Of a stretch of DNA of 64,000 nt, positions 1 to 8,312 are shown piece by piece. The first letter of the stretch is position 1, and every line of letters begins with the position of its first letter. The notes under the pieces were generated by a model. The model saw only the letters and a list, made by a program, of their open reading frames with translations. It did no database searches and was not told where the DNA came from. Source of the DNA: Nocardiopsis alba DSM 43377. GTDB lineage: Bacteria > Actinomycetota > Actinomycetes > Streptosporangiales > Streptosporangiaceae. Position numbers and translations under genes: made by a program. Where the stretch lies: NCBI RefSeq assembly GCF_000341225.1, contig NZ_ANAC01000002.1, positions 62,001 through 126,000 on the forward strand. Direction: 5' to 3'.

Positions 1-384
1 CAGCCCGTCCAGGTACTCGCGCATCCGCTCCATCGGGTAGGGGCGACCGATGACACCGGTGGAGGCGATCAGGAGATCGTCGGGGTCGATCCCGGCGGCC
101 CGGGCCACGCGTTCCTGGACCTCGCGGGCGTCGCGGGTCCCGATCTGCCCGGTGGCGACGTTGGCGTTGCGGGCGACCACGGTGACCCCTCGGGCCCGAC
201 CGTCGGCGGCGGCGTCGCGGCTGAGGCGCACGCTGGGTCCGGCGAAGCGGGATCGGGTGAACACCGCGGACACCACCGCCGGGGTCTGGGAGACCACGGC
301 GAAGAAGTCGTCCTTGGGGTCCTTGATGCCCATGTTTCCGGCCACGCCGACGAATCCGGCGGGAACGGGGGTCTGGCTGCTCAT
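1..384 (-). CDS. argJ: Glutamate N-acetyltransferase / ornithine acetyltransferase ArgJ, N-terminal part (cut by window edge)
   Basis: ArgJ catalyses the acetyl-recycling step of arginine synthesis, moving acetyl from N-acetylornithine to glutamate. The 128 visible residues begin MSSQTPVPAGFVGVAGNMG and carry the family motifs RNAN-x-x-TGQIG near residue 62 and LLIASTGVIGRP near residue 101. The self-cleavage site (a Thr in the family) would lie beyond the left edge. The ATG at 384-382 follows a strong GAGGAGGACC ribosome binding site. Some antibiotic clusters carry ArgJ-like acetyltransferases (OAT2 type), and without the neighbours the arginine role is inferred from family membership. Confidence 0.85.
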   Translation of the reverse strand, partial: MSSQTPVPAGFVGVAGNMGIKDPKDDFFAVVSQTPAVVSAVFTRSRFAGPSVRLSRDAAADGRARGVTVVARNANVATGQIGTRDAREVQERVARAAGIDPDDLLIASTGVIGRPYPMERMREYLDGL

Positions 385-558
385 GGTCCTCCTCGGGGAA
401 CTCGTGGTCGACAGCCTACTTCGCCACGCCCAAGTGCCCTGATTACGGCCTCTACCTGCGGGGGTTTCGTACTGTTCGGAGACGACGAGGGTGTGACAAG
501 CCCGGGTCGACGGGGTATCCGCCGAGAGTGGAGCAGACCGCTCGGGGGGAGGCGTGTG

Positions 559-1593
559 GTGCGTGATGGTGACTGGCTCACGGAAACGGGAGCGCGGATC
601 CGAGGGGTCCTGAAGGTGATGGTCGACGCCGACTGGCTTCCGGGAGGGGCGGCGGTCATCGGTACCGGAGGAATGTGGGAGTTCGTCGCCGTCGGTCGGA
701 TCGACGGCGAACACGACACCGCTCCGGACGTGTCCTACGACGTCGCGAGCCTGACGAAGGTGATGGCGACCTGGCCGTTGGTCGGTAGAGCGGTCGCCGA
801 AGGGGTTTTGGACCTCAACGCTCCGATGTCCGAATACTTTCCGGGGGAGGAGCTTCCCGGGGCCTGGGTGACGACCCGTCAGATCCTCACCCACACCAGC
901 CGACTCAACCAGGTCACCTGGTTGGAGCGGTACGTGGGGACCGACCAGGATCTGGCCGAGGCCATCCTGGAGGACCCGCTGGAGGAGCCCGGCTACCTGT
1001 ACGTGGACCGCGGCTTCATCCTTTTGGGTCTGTTGTTGGAGCGTCTGTACGGGCGGGGCCTGGACCGGCTGACCGCCGATCTGTGGGACCGGTTGGGGAT
1101 GCGTTCGACCACCTATGGTCCGCTGCCCCGTTCGCCCCACGTGGCGCCCACCGAACGCCGTCTGGTCGGCACCGCCCCCACCTGGGGCGTGGTGCACGAC
1201 GAGGCGGCGGCGCTGATGGGCGGGGTGGCCGGGCACGCCGGTGTGTTCAGCACCGCCATCGATCTGGGCGCCTTCGCCCGGGAGATCCTGCGTCTGAGCG
1301 AGGACGGCGAAGAGGGGGAGGTCCCGGGCTCGTTCATCAGGGAGAGCTGGACGCCGCAGGTGGACGCGGGCAACGGACTCTCACGGGGTCTGGGCTGGCT
1401 CATCACCCCGGAGGGGGTGGTCTACCACAACGGTTTCACCGGGACGAGCCTGTTCATGCACCCCGAGAGCGGAAGGTACGTGGGCGTGCTCACCAACGCC
1501 GTGCACTACGGGCGCGACCGCACCGGGCTGGTGGATCTGCGTACGGCGGCCCGTGCGGCGCTCATTCCACAGGCCCGCGAATCCTCTTCGTGA
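559..1593 (+). CDS. Serine hydrolase of the class C beta-lactamase / DD-peptidase fold
   Basis: Predicted penicillin-recognising serine hydrolase (PF00144 type) of about 344 residues. The nucleophile motif S-L-T-K sits in YDVASLTKVMAT near residue 64. The second motif, usually Y-S-N, reads Y-V-D-R-G-F, and the C-terminal KTG equivalent is H-N-G-F-T-G. No signal peptide is visible, so it is probably cytoplasmic, like many esterase or peptidase members. A GGGGGAGG ribosome binding site at 545-552 supports GTG at 559 (6-nt gap) or 556, rather than the longer open frame from GTG 493. The 3' end overlaps convergent otsB by 32 bp. Substrate unknown. Confidence 0.85.
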   Translation: MRDGDWLTETGARIRGVLKVMVDADWLPGGAAVIGTGGMWEFVAVGRIDGEHDTAPDVSYDVASLTKVMATWPLVGRAVAEGVLDLNAPMSEYFPGEELPGAWVTTRQILTHTSRLNQVTWLERYVGTDQDLAEAILEDPLEEPGYLYVDRGFILLGLLLERLYGRGLDRLTADLWDRLGMRSTTYGPLPRSPHVAPTERRLVGTAPTWGVVHDEAAALMGGVAGHAGVFSTAIDLGAFAREILRLSEDGEEGEVPGSFIRESWTPQVDAGNGLSRGLGWLITPEGVVYHNGFTGTSLFMHPESGRYVGVLTNAVHYGRDRTGLVDLRTAARAALIPQARESSS

Positions 1594-2407
1594 GTTCGGC
1601 GAGGAGTTCGGCCAGACCGGCGGGGCCGGGGACGACCAGGTCGGCCGCGTCGGCCACCTCGGTGACCTCGTCGGAGGAGGAGCAGACGGTCAGACCGGGC
1701 ACGTCGCGCTCGCGCAGGGCCGTGACGGCGGCGAAGGCGGGCAGGTCGCCCAGGTCGTCGCCGGCGTAGAGGACGGAACGCGCCGCCCTCTCCTCGACCA
1801 GTGAGGTGAGGGCGGCACCCTTGTCCACACCCTGTGGACGGAGCTCGATCACCATCCGGCCCGGCTCCAACTTGAGCTCGGCACGCTCGGCCAGTTCCTT
1901 CAAGGGCTCGGCGAGCAGCGCCAAGGCCCGGTCGGGGTCCTCGGCACGCCGTGTGTGCACGGCCAGCGAACGCCCCTTGTCCTCGATCCAGGTCCCGGCG
2001 GGGGCTCCGGAGGCCTTCACCAGGGCGGGCAGCTCGGAACGGACCAACGCCACCCCGGGCGGCGGGTCGGCGGCGATCACCCGCCCGTCCACCCACCGTT
2101 CGGCTCCGTAGTGGCCGAGGACGACGATGCCGGGCACCCGGTCCAGCCCGCCCAACAGCACGGCGGTCTCGGCGGGGCGTCCGGTGATCACGGCGACCGT
2201 TCCGACCAGGTCGGCCAGGTCGGTCAGTGCCTCGACGATCCCGGCCTGGGGCGCCGAGTCCCGGGGGTCGGCGACGATGGGCGCCAGGGTGCCGTCGAAG
2301 TCGAAGCCGGTCAGCGCCGTAGAGGGGTCGTCCAGCAGCGCCGTCAGGGCGGCGCGTCCGGCGTCGGTCGTGGGGGAGAGCAGGGGTCCGGGCTCGGCCG
2401 GGGACAT
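1562..2407 (-). CDS. otsB: Trehalose-6-phosphate phosphatase OtsB
   Basis: Dephosphorylates trehalose-6-phosphate, the second step of the OtsAB route to the compatible solute trehalose. The HAD-superfamily nucleophile motif is F-D-F-D-G-T-L near residue 35, with Asp36 and Asp38. A conserved motif LYAGDDLGDLPAF lies near residue 217. At 281 residues it has the usual length for a stand-alone OtsB. ATG at 2407 follows GAGGTCCTCGC. The partner otsA lies on the same strand 2.7 kb away, separated by three unrelated genes, so the pathway is split rather than one tight operon. Confidence 0.95.
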   Translation of the reverse strand: MSPAEPGPLLSPTTDAGRAALTALLDDPSTALTGFDFDGTLAPIVADPRDSAPQAGIVEALTDLADLVGTVAVITGRPAETAVLLGGLDRVPGIVVLGHYGAERWVDGRVIAADPPPGVALVRSELPALVKASGAPAGTWIEDKGRSLAVHTRRAEDPDRALALLAEPLKELAERAELKLEPGRMVIELRPQGVDKGAALTSLVEERAARSVLYAGDDLGDLPAFAAVTALRERDVPGLTVCSSSDEVTEVADAADLVVPGPAGLAELLAELTKRIRGPVE

Positions 2408-2502
2408 GCGAGGACCTCGTCATCGTCGTCGGTGGGGAACGCCGTGGCGGCCCCGAGCGGGATCACCGTCGGGGCCGTGTGCGCGGGGCACGCCATCGTG
2501 GT

Positions 2503-2787
2503 TCAGAGATGGATTCCCAGGCGGCGGGCGTTGCGCTGCCGCTGTCGGTCGGCGCGCAGGCGGCGCAGCCGCTTGACGGTCATCGGGTCGAAGGCCGCGG
2601 CCTCGGGACGGTCGACCAGACCGTTGAGCAGTTGGTAGTAGCGGGTCGCGGAGAACCCGAACTCGTCACGGATCGCCTGCTCCTTGGAGCCCTCGAACTT
2701 CCACCACTGGCGTTCGAAGGCGAGGATGCGCTGTTCGCGTTCGGCGAGGGCCGACCGGCCGTCTTCGGCCGGACCGATATTCGGCAT
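2503..2787 (-). CDS. DUF3263 family small protein
   Basis: A 94-residue protein of the actinobacterial DUF3263 family. It has a central region (ILAFERQWWKFEGSKEQAIRDEFGFSATRYYQLLNGLV split over about residues 21-57) that looks like a helix-turn-helix, followed by a basic RLRRLRADRQRQRNARR tail. This is consistent with nucleic-acid binding, but no function is established. It lies 95 bp upstream of otsB on the same strand and may be cotranscribed. The start is supported by AGGGGGTG just upstream. Confidence 0.85.
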   Translation of the reverse strand: MPNIGPAEDGRSALAEREQRILAFERQWWKFEGSKEQAIRDEFGFSATRYYQLLNGLVDRPEAAAFDPMTVKRLRRLRADRQRQRNARRLGIHL

Positions 2788-3018
2788 AGGACACCCCCTG
2801 GACGGGTCTTCGGTTGGTCCGGATCGGCGCGACTCATGCTAGCGACTCGACATGCCGTATGAGGAGCGCAAACCCTAGGACTGGCAGCAGAGATACAGTT
2901 GCCTTCCCTACCCTGCACAGTACTTGTCCAAGCCGGAATCGTGTGCGCATGACAGAATTGCGAGGGTCCGGGGGAGGGCCCGGCGGAACGCCGACCGCAA
3001 CGTTCGAGGGAGCCTGAC

Positions 3019-4185
3019 GTGCTCGGGGGCAACAGCCGTAGCAGGACATACAAACGCCATCTGCTGGGCGTCGTGGCGGGGGCCTGCGCGTCCCTGGCCG
3101 TGCTGGGGGGAACGGCGGCTCCCGCGGCCGCGGACATTCCCGACTTCAGACCCGAGCAGTGGGCTCTGACGTCCATCGGCGCTCAGGAGGTCTGGGAGCG
3201 GACCGAGGGCCGCGGTGTCACGGTGGCCATGCCCGGTGCCTCCGTGGACGAGGAACACCCCGACCTGCGCGACAACGTCGAGATCGACACCGAACTCGGT
3301 GAGAACGGGACCGCGAATCAGCAGGGTACGGCCGCGGCCGCCCTGGTGGTGGCGCACGGCCACGGCATGGACGCCGACGGCGGTGTGCTGGGAGTGGCAC
3401 CGGAGGCCTCCGTCCTGGCGATCCCCACCGAGGGGGACCTGTCCAAGGCGGTCCGGCACGCGGTGGAGAGCGGGGTCCAGGTGATCCTGCTGCCCAGGGC
3501 CGGTGACGGGAGTGAGGCGCTGCTGGAGGCCACGGCCTTCGCCACGGATCGCGACACCCTGGTGGTCGGCCCGGCCGGTGGTGAGGAGGACCCCAACGTT
3601 CTGGCCGTGGCGGGGGTGGACCAGAACGGGGGACTCGTACCGGAGTCGCCCGACGCCTCCCTCATCGACCTGACCGCCCCCGGCGTCGAGCTGGAGACCG
3701 CGGGCCCGGACATGGGACAGACCCAGGTGGACGGCGCGCCCTACGCGGCGGCCATCACCGCCGGAGCGGCGGCCCTTCTCACCGCCGAGTACCCGCAGCT
3801 GGACCCGGCGCAGCTTCGCGACGCCATGGTCGAGGGCTCCCAGGAGGGGAGCGGCGGCCTGCCCACGCTGCACGTGGAGTCGGCGATGGCCCGCGCCTCG
3901 GGCGAGGCGCAGGACATCCCGCTCATCGACGAGAACCTGGTGCAGGAGGACCAGGGCGTGCACATCCCGCTCTGGATGTGGTTCGCCCTGATCGGCCTGG
4001 TCCTGGCGGTCATCGTGCTGGGCCTGGTGCTGTGGGTGCGTCGCAGCTCGGCGGACCCGTACGGGGTCAAGGCCGAGCGCGAGGCCGAGGAGGAGGAATT
4101 GGCGCTGGAGCGCGCCGCCCAGGCCCGTGAGGAGGAGCGGCCGTCGCGACGTAGGAAGGGCGGCCGTCGCCGCAAGAGCAAGTAG
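3019..4185 (+). CDS. Membrane-anchored subtilisin-fold pseudoprotease (S8/mycosin-like, catalytic triad lost)
   Basis: A 388-residue protein with a signal peptide (residues 1-38, ending AAPAAA-D), a subtilase-like domain (about 45-290), one membrane helix (about 318-340) and a Lys/Arg-rich cytoplasmic tail. This is the layout of mycosins of type VII secretion. Every active-site position is substituted. The Asp block reads VAMPGASVDEEHPDL (Gly73 at the Asp position). The His block reads NQQGTAAA (Gln102 instead of His). The oxyanion Asn region reads VVGPAGGEE. The Ser block G-T-S-x-A-A-P reads GAPYAAA (Pro241 at the Ser position). The fold is seen and loss of activity is inferred. A scaffold or binding role is possible. 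GTG start preceded by GAGGGAG; no ESX gene is adjacent. Confidence 0.85.
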   Translation: MLGGNSRSRTYKRHLLGVVAGACASLAVLGGTAAPAAADIPDFRPEQWALTSIGAQEVWERTEGRGVTVAMPGASVDEEHPDLRDNVEIDTELGENGTANQQGTAAAALVVAHGHGMDADGGVLGVAPEASVLAIPTEGDLSKAVRHAVESGVQVILLPRAGDGSEALLEATAFATDRDTLVVGPAGGEEDPNVLAVAGVDQNGGLVPESPDASLIDLTAPGVELETAGPDMGQTQVDGAPYAAAITAGAAALLTAEYPQLDPAQLRDAMVEGSQEGSGGLPTLHVESAMARASGEAQDIPLIDENLVQEDQGVHIPLWMWFALIGLVLAVIVLGLVLWVRRSSADPYGVKAEREAEEEELALERAAQAREEERPSRRRKGGRRRKSK

Positions 4186-4202
4186 TCGGCGCTATGACCG
4201 AC

Positions 4203-4238
4203 GACGAACGGGGTGCCTCTCGGGGCGCCCCGTTCGTC
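4203..4238 (+). terminator. Intrinsic-type hairpin after the pseudo-subtilase gene
   Basis: Arms GACGAACGGGGTGCC and GGCGCCCCGTTCGTC form a stem of about 15 bp with one G-T pair, 17 bp after the stop codon. No U-tract follows, as is common in actinobacteria. Confidence 0.7.
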
Positions 4239-4454
4239 ATGTGAGGGGTGGGAGAGTGGGGGAGAAAAACGGGTCGGCGCGTTTCTTCCGAACGGTGCGA
4301 AAGTTGGTTCCGCGTGCCGTCATAAAAACGGAGAAAAGCGTCATAGCCGACGGTCAGCCCAGGTCAACAGTCCGTCATCGAGGAAATGCGCGTGCATATG
4401 TAAGCCACGTGAGAGGTCTTGACTCGCGCATCACCAGGGACAAGGCTGTGTGGA

Positions 4455-5033
4455 ATGTCCTCCCTGAAGTCCCCCTCGCTTCCCTCTCGCGGCGAGCCCC
4501 GGCCCGGACCGACCCCACAGGGCCCGGTGAACGGGCGGATCGCCATCGTCCCCCACGACCCCAAATGGCCCTACCTGTTCCGGCAGGAGGCCGACCGGAT
4601 CCGCGGCGCCCTCGGCGAACGCGCCCTCACCATCGAACACGTCGGCTCCACCGCCGTGCCCGGGCTGGACGCGCGCCCGTGCATCGACGTCCTGATGGTG
4701 GTGGACGACCCCGACGACGGCTCGACCTACCTGCCGGAGTTGGAACGGGCCGGCTACAGCATGTCCGTCCGCAGCACGGACCGCGTCGAATACCGGCTTC
4801 TGAAGGGTTCCCGGGTCAACGTGAACCTGTTCGTCTTCTCCGAGAACTGCGCCGAACCGCGACGTATGCGCGCGTTCCGCGACCTTCTCATCGCCGACGA
4901 GGAGGCCCGCGAGCGCTACGCGGCGTTCAAGCGGGAATTGGGCGAACGCACCTGGGAGCGGCTCCAGGACTACATCGACGCCAGGAACGGGATCGTCGCC
5001 GAACTCATGGCCCGGGTGCCCGACGCCGAATGA
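4455..5033 (+). CDS. GrpB / UPF0157 family protein (nucleotidyltransferase fold)
   Basis: A GrpB-family protein of about 192 residues. The signature HVGSTAVPGLDARPCIDVLMVV (around residue 65) is the G-S-x(n)-D-x-D-like core of the nucleotidyltransferase superfamily as it appears in this family. The C-terminal part is helical and charged. The family's substrate is unknown. ATG 4455 is chosen. An in-frame TTG at 4419 has AGAGG close upstream, and a GTG at 4526 lies right before the conserved core, so the N terminus is uncertain. The 4239-4454 region upstream is relatively A+T rich and probably holds its promoter. Confidence 0.8.
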   Translation: MSSLKSPSLPSRGEPRPGPTPQGPVNGRIAIVPHDPKWPYLFRQEADRIRGALGERALTIEHVGSTAVPGLDARPCIDVLMVVDDPDDGSTYLPELERAGYSMSVRSTDRVEYRLLKGSRVNVNLFVFSENCAEPRRMRAFRDLLIADEEARERYAAFKRELGERTWERLQDYIDARNGIVAELMARVPDAE

Positions 5034-5060
5034 GGCCCGGTTCGGACGGGTGACGGACAC

Positions 5061-5092
5061 GGAACGGGCCCCGAAGGTCCAGGGCCCGTTCC
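5061..5092. terminator. Bidirectional hairpin between the GrpB gene and otsA
   Basis: GGAACGGGCCC and GGGCCCGTTCC form a perfect 11-bp stem with a 10-nt loop in the short convergent gap, so it can serve both genes. Confidence 0.7.
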
Positions 5093-5108
5093 GGTGGAGA
5101 CGGTCGAC

Positions 5109-6545
5109 TCAGCCCAGGGAACGGAGCTGGTCCTCGAACCAGCGGCGCGGCGGCAGGGCCACCGCCGCCTCGGCCAGACGCTCCCGGCGCTTGCGCCGCT
5201 CCTCCTCGGGCATCGTCAACGCGGTGTGCAGCGCCTCGGCGGTGTCCAGCGTGTCGTAGGGGTCGACCAGCAGGGCGGCGTCGCCCAGCTCGTCGGCGGC
5301 CCCCGCCTCACGGGAGAGCACCAGGGCGCAGTCGCGTTCGGACAGCACCGGGCCCTCCTTGGCGACCAGGTTCATGCCGTCCCTGATGGGGTTGACCAGC
5401 AGCACGTCCGCGAGCTGGAACGAGGCGAGGGACCGGGGGTAGTCGTCGTCGACCTCCAGGATCACCGGGGTCCACTCGGCGGTCGCGAACTCCTCGTTGA
5501 TCTCCTTGGCGGTCCGCAGCACCGACTCGGTGTAGGCGCGGTACTCGGGCACGTCGCCCCGGCTGGGGTAGGCGAACGCCAGATGGGTGACCCGGCCCCG
5601 CCACTCCGGGCGCGCCGTCAGCAGCTCCCGGTAGGCCTCCAGTCCGCGCACGATGTTCTTGGACAGCTCGGTCCGGTCCACACGCACGATGAGCCGGGTG
5701 TCCCCGACCAGGTCGAGCAGGGTACGCCGGCGTTCGGCGACGGCCGGCTCGGCCGCGCTCTCGCGCAGCAGGTCCTCGTCGGCGCCCAGGGCGTGCACGC
5801 CCACCTCGATCACCCGGCCGCCGTGCTCCACGGTGCGTCGTTCGAGATCGACGTCGGCGCGCAGGATCTCGGCGCAGCAGCGCAGGAAGGCGTCGGCCCA
5901 GCGGGGGCTGAGGAAGCCGAGGTGGTCGGCGCCGAGCATGCCCTCCAGTAGTTCCCGCGCCACCTGTGAGGGCAGCATCCGGAAGTACTCCGGCGGGGCC
6001 CAGGGGGTGTGCGAGAAGTGCGCGATGCGCAGGTCGGGGCGGCGGTTGCGCAGGATGTGGGGGACCAGGGCCAGGTGGAGGTCCTGGACGGCCACGCGGG
6101 CGTTGACTGCGGCCCCGGCCACCAGCGCGTCGGCGAAGGCCTCGTTGTAGGCGCGGTAGTGCCCCCACTGTTCTCGGAAACGTGAACCGAAGGACGGCTT
6201 GTTGGGGGTGTCGTACATCATGTGCTGCACGAACCACAGGGTCGAGTTGGACACGTCGGTGTAGGCGCCGGTGAGCACGTCCGCCGGGATGTCCAACATG
6301 TGGACGCTCATCCCGCCCAGGTCGTGAGTACGGTCCAGCCGCGCCCCCGGGGCCTCACCGGCGGCGCGCCGGTCGGAGTCCGAGAGGGCGGCGCAGACCC
6401 AGAGGGAATCGATCCCGGTGGCCACCGAGATCATCCCCGAGACCAGGCCGCCGCCTCCCCGTCGGTGTTCCAGGGAGCCGTCGGCCGTGGTGGAGAAGGA
6501 GACCGGCCCTCGGTTCGAGGCGATGAGGATCTGTGCCTTGTCCAC
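5109..6545 (-). CDS. otsA: Trehalose-6-phosphate synthase OtsA (GT20)
   Basis: Transfers glucose from a nucleotide sugar to glucose-6-phosphate to make trehalose-6-phosphate, the substrate of OtsB at 1562-2407. The N terminus ILIASNRGPVSF and the G-G-G-G-L-V-S-G loop near residue 32 bind substrate. VQDLHLALVP (near 150), HTPWAPPEYFR (near 183) and NPIRDGMNLVAKE (near 384) are GT20 landmarks. A typical GT20 has F-P-S or F-P-x-x-E after HTP; here the residues are PWAPPEYF. Its 478 residues match the family length. Start is GTG 6545, preceded by GAGAGGACC. Confidence 0.95.
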   Translation of the reverse strand: MDKAQILIASNRGPVSFSTTADGSLEHRRGGGGLVSGMISVATGIDSLWVCAALSDSDRRAAGEAPGARLDRTHDLGGMSVHMLDIPADVLTGAYTDVSNSTLWFVQHMMYDTPNKPSFGSRFREQWGHYRAYNEAFADALVAGAAVNARVAVQDLHLALVPHILRNRRPDLRIAHFSHTPWAPPEYFRMLPSQVARELLEGMLGADHLGFLSPRWADAFLRCCAEILRADVDLERRTVEHGGRVIEVGVHALGADEDLLRESAAEPAVAERRRTLLDLVGDTRLIVRVDRTELSKNIVRGLEAYRELLTARPEWRGRVTHLAFAYPSRGDVPEYRAYTESVLRTAKEINEEFATAEWTPVILEVDDDYPRSLASFQLADVLLVNPIRDGMNLVAKEGPVLSERDCALVLSREAGAADELGDAALLVDPYDTLDTAEALHTALTMPEEERRKRRERLAEAAVALPPRRWFEDQLRSLG

Positions 6546-6800
6546 GTCTTGGTCCTCTCAGGAGCGCGTGCGGATGGTGGGACGGTGGGTCCACGTGGAA
6601 GGGCGCCCGGACGAGGGGCGCATCCGTAGGTCTCGCCTGCGGGCCCCGGATCCAAACACGGCCAAGGTCCCTCGGGACGCGGTCGCACCACGGGGAACGC
6701 CGGGAACCCGCTCCGACAAGGCCGTCTCAAGTTGTATCGAAATATGAGACGCGAGTGTAATACGGGTCACCCTCGATGGAAAACCGGGCGATACGTCCGT

Positions 6801-6806
6801 TACAGT
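6801..6806 (+). promoter_or_regulatory. Candidate -10 box for the riboswitch transcript
   Basis: TACAGT lies about 40 nt before the riboswitch P1 stem, in a locally A+T-richer stretch, so transcription would begin near 6813. No convincing -35 box is visible, and the call rests on position and the -10 sequence only. The rest of 6546-6845 holds the divergent otsA promoter region, including an imperfect GTCTCA/TGAGAC dyad at about 6722-6748. Confidence 0.4.
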
Positions 6807-6845
6807 GGCGGTGCGTTCTCCGAGGAGAGAGCCACAATTTCATAT

Positions 6846-6985
6846 TGCTCATCCAGAGGGGTGGAGGGACCGGCCCTGCGAAGCCCCGGCAACCATCTCG
6901 TCATGTGGACACGCGTTCGTGTCCCGGTCGAGGCAGGTGCCAACTCCGGCCTGGGGTCAAGGTGGCCACCAGGAAAGATGAGGGG
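6846..6985 (+). promoter_or_regulatory. SAM-I (S-box) riboswitch
   Basis: The conserved S-box blocks are present in order: CTCATCCAGAGGGGTGGAGG, then GGACCGGCCCTGCGAAGCC, CCGGCAACC, GGTGCCAACTCC and finally GAAAGATGAGG. P1 pairs CTCATC (6848-6853) with GATGAG (6977-6982). The 3' strand of P1 abuts the AGGGGAG ribosome binding site of the next gene, with no obvious terminator, so translational repression by S-adenosylmethionine is the likely mechanism (inference). This is a strong clue that the downstream genes serve methionine synthesis rather than threonine alone. Confidence 0.93.
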
Positions 6986-6997
6986 AGACGCCTCGCC

Positions 6998-8257
6998 ATG
7001 GCGATTGCCGCCACTGAACCCACCGCCGTCCGCGCCTTCGGCCCGGGGACCGCCCTCTCCTGTCGGGAGTGCGGCGAACGCTACGAGCTCTCGCCGATCT
7101 TCGCCTGTGGCTTCTGTTTCGGCCCCCTCGAGGTCGCCTACGACTTCGGGAACGTCTCCCGTGAGGAGATCGAGAGCGGCCCCAAGAACATCTGGCGCTA
7201 CCGCTCCCTCCTGCCGGTCCCCGACAACGTGGCCGAGCTCCCGAACATGAACCCCGGTCTGACCCCCCTGGTCCGCGCCGACCGTCTGGCCGCCGAACTC
7301 GGCCTCTCCTCCCTGCACGTCAAGGACGACTCCGGCAACCCCACGCACTCCTTCAAGGACCGCGTGGTCGCGATCGCCGTCGAGGCCGCCCGCACCTTCG
7401 GGTTCACCACCCTGTCCTGCTCCTCCACCGGCAACCTCGCCGGAGCGGTCGGCGCCGCCGCCGCCCGGGCCGGCTTCGAGTCCTGCGTGTTCATCCCCGC
7501 GGGGCTCGAGGAGGGCAAGGTCGTCATGGCCGCGGTCTACGGCGGCAAGGTCGTCGCGATCGACGGCAACTACGACGACGTCAACCGCTTCTGCTCCGAG
7601 CTCATCGGCGACCCGGCCGGCGAGAGCTGGGGCTTCACCAACGTCAACCTGCGGCCCTACTACGCGGAGGGCTCCAAGACGCTGGCCTACGAGATCGCCG
7701 AACAGCTCGGCTGGCGGCTGCCCGACCAGATCGTCATCCCGATCGCGTCCGGCTCCCAGCTCACCAAGATCGACAAGGGCTTCCAGGAGCTGATCAAGGT
7801 CGGCCTGGTCGAGGACCGCCCCTACAAGGTCTTCGGCGCCCAGGCCACCGGCTGCTCCCCGGTGGCCAAGGCCTGGGAGAACGGCCACGACGTCATCCAG
7901 CCGGTCAAGCCGGACACCATCGCCAAGTCGCTGGCCATCGGCAACCCGGCGGACGGGCCCTACGTCCTCGACATCGCCCAGCGCACCGGCGGTTCCATCG
8001 AGCACGTGGGCGACGACGAGATCGTCGACGCCATCAAGCTCCTCGCCCGTACCGAGGGCATCTTCGCCGAGACCGCGGGCGGCGTGACCACCGGTGTCCT
8101 GCGCAAGCTGGTCCGTGAGGGGAAGCTCGACACCGAGGCGGAGACCGTCATCGTCAACACCGGCGACGGGCTCAAGACCCTCAACGCGGTCGACGCGGGC
8201 GTCACCGCCACCATCAAGCCCTCGCTGAAGGCGTTCACCGAGGCCGGGCTGGCCTGA
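6998..8257 (+). CDS. Threonine-synthase-family PLP enzyme, probably MetM-type O-phosphohomoserine sulfhydrylase (alternatively ThrC)
   Basis: A PLP enzyme of the threonine synthase family, 419 residues. An N-terminal zinc-ribbon-like element carries C22-x2-C25 and C37-x2-C40. The PLP lysine is K120 in NPTHSFKDR, and the phosphate-binding loop is S-S-T-G-N near residue 144. ThrC converts O-phosphohomoserine to threonine. A described Streptomyces paralogue, MetM, uses the same substrate with a thiocarboxylated carrier (MetO) to make homocysteine. The SAM riboswitch directly upstream and the CysO-like carrier directly downstream both favour MetM. Sequence alone cannot separate the two activities. 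ATG 6998 lies 11 nt after AGGGGAG. Confidence 0.85.
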   Translation: MAIAATEPTAVRAFGPGTALSCRECGERYELSPIFACGFCFGPLEVAYDFGNVSREEIESGPKNIWRYRSLLPVPDNVAELPNMNPGLTPLVRADRLAAELGLSSLHVKDDSGNPTHSFKDRVVAIAVEAARTFGFTTLSCSSTGNLAGAVGAAAARAGFESCVFIPAGLEEGKVVMAAVYGGKVVAIDGNYDDVNRFCSELIGDPAGESWGFTNVNLRPYYAEGSKTLAYEIAEQLGWRLPDQIVIPIASGSQLTKIDKGFQELIKVGLVEDRPYKVFGAQATGCSPVAKAWENGHDVIQPVKPDTIAKSLAIGNPADGPYVLDIAQRTGGSIEHVGDDEIVDAIKLLARTEGIFAETAGGVTTGVLRKLVREGKLDTEAETVIVNTGDGLKTLNAVDAGVTATIKPSLKAFTEAGLA

Positions 8258-8312
8258 CGGTCACCTCCCGCCGCTTTCGCCACCGCACTTCACAGACCAG
8301 GAGAACCACCAC

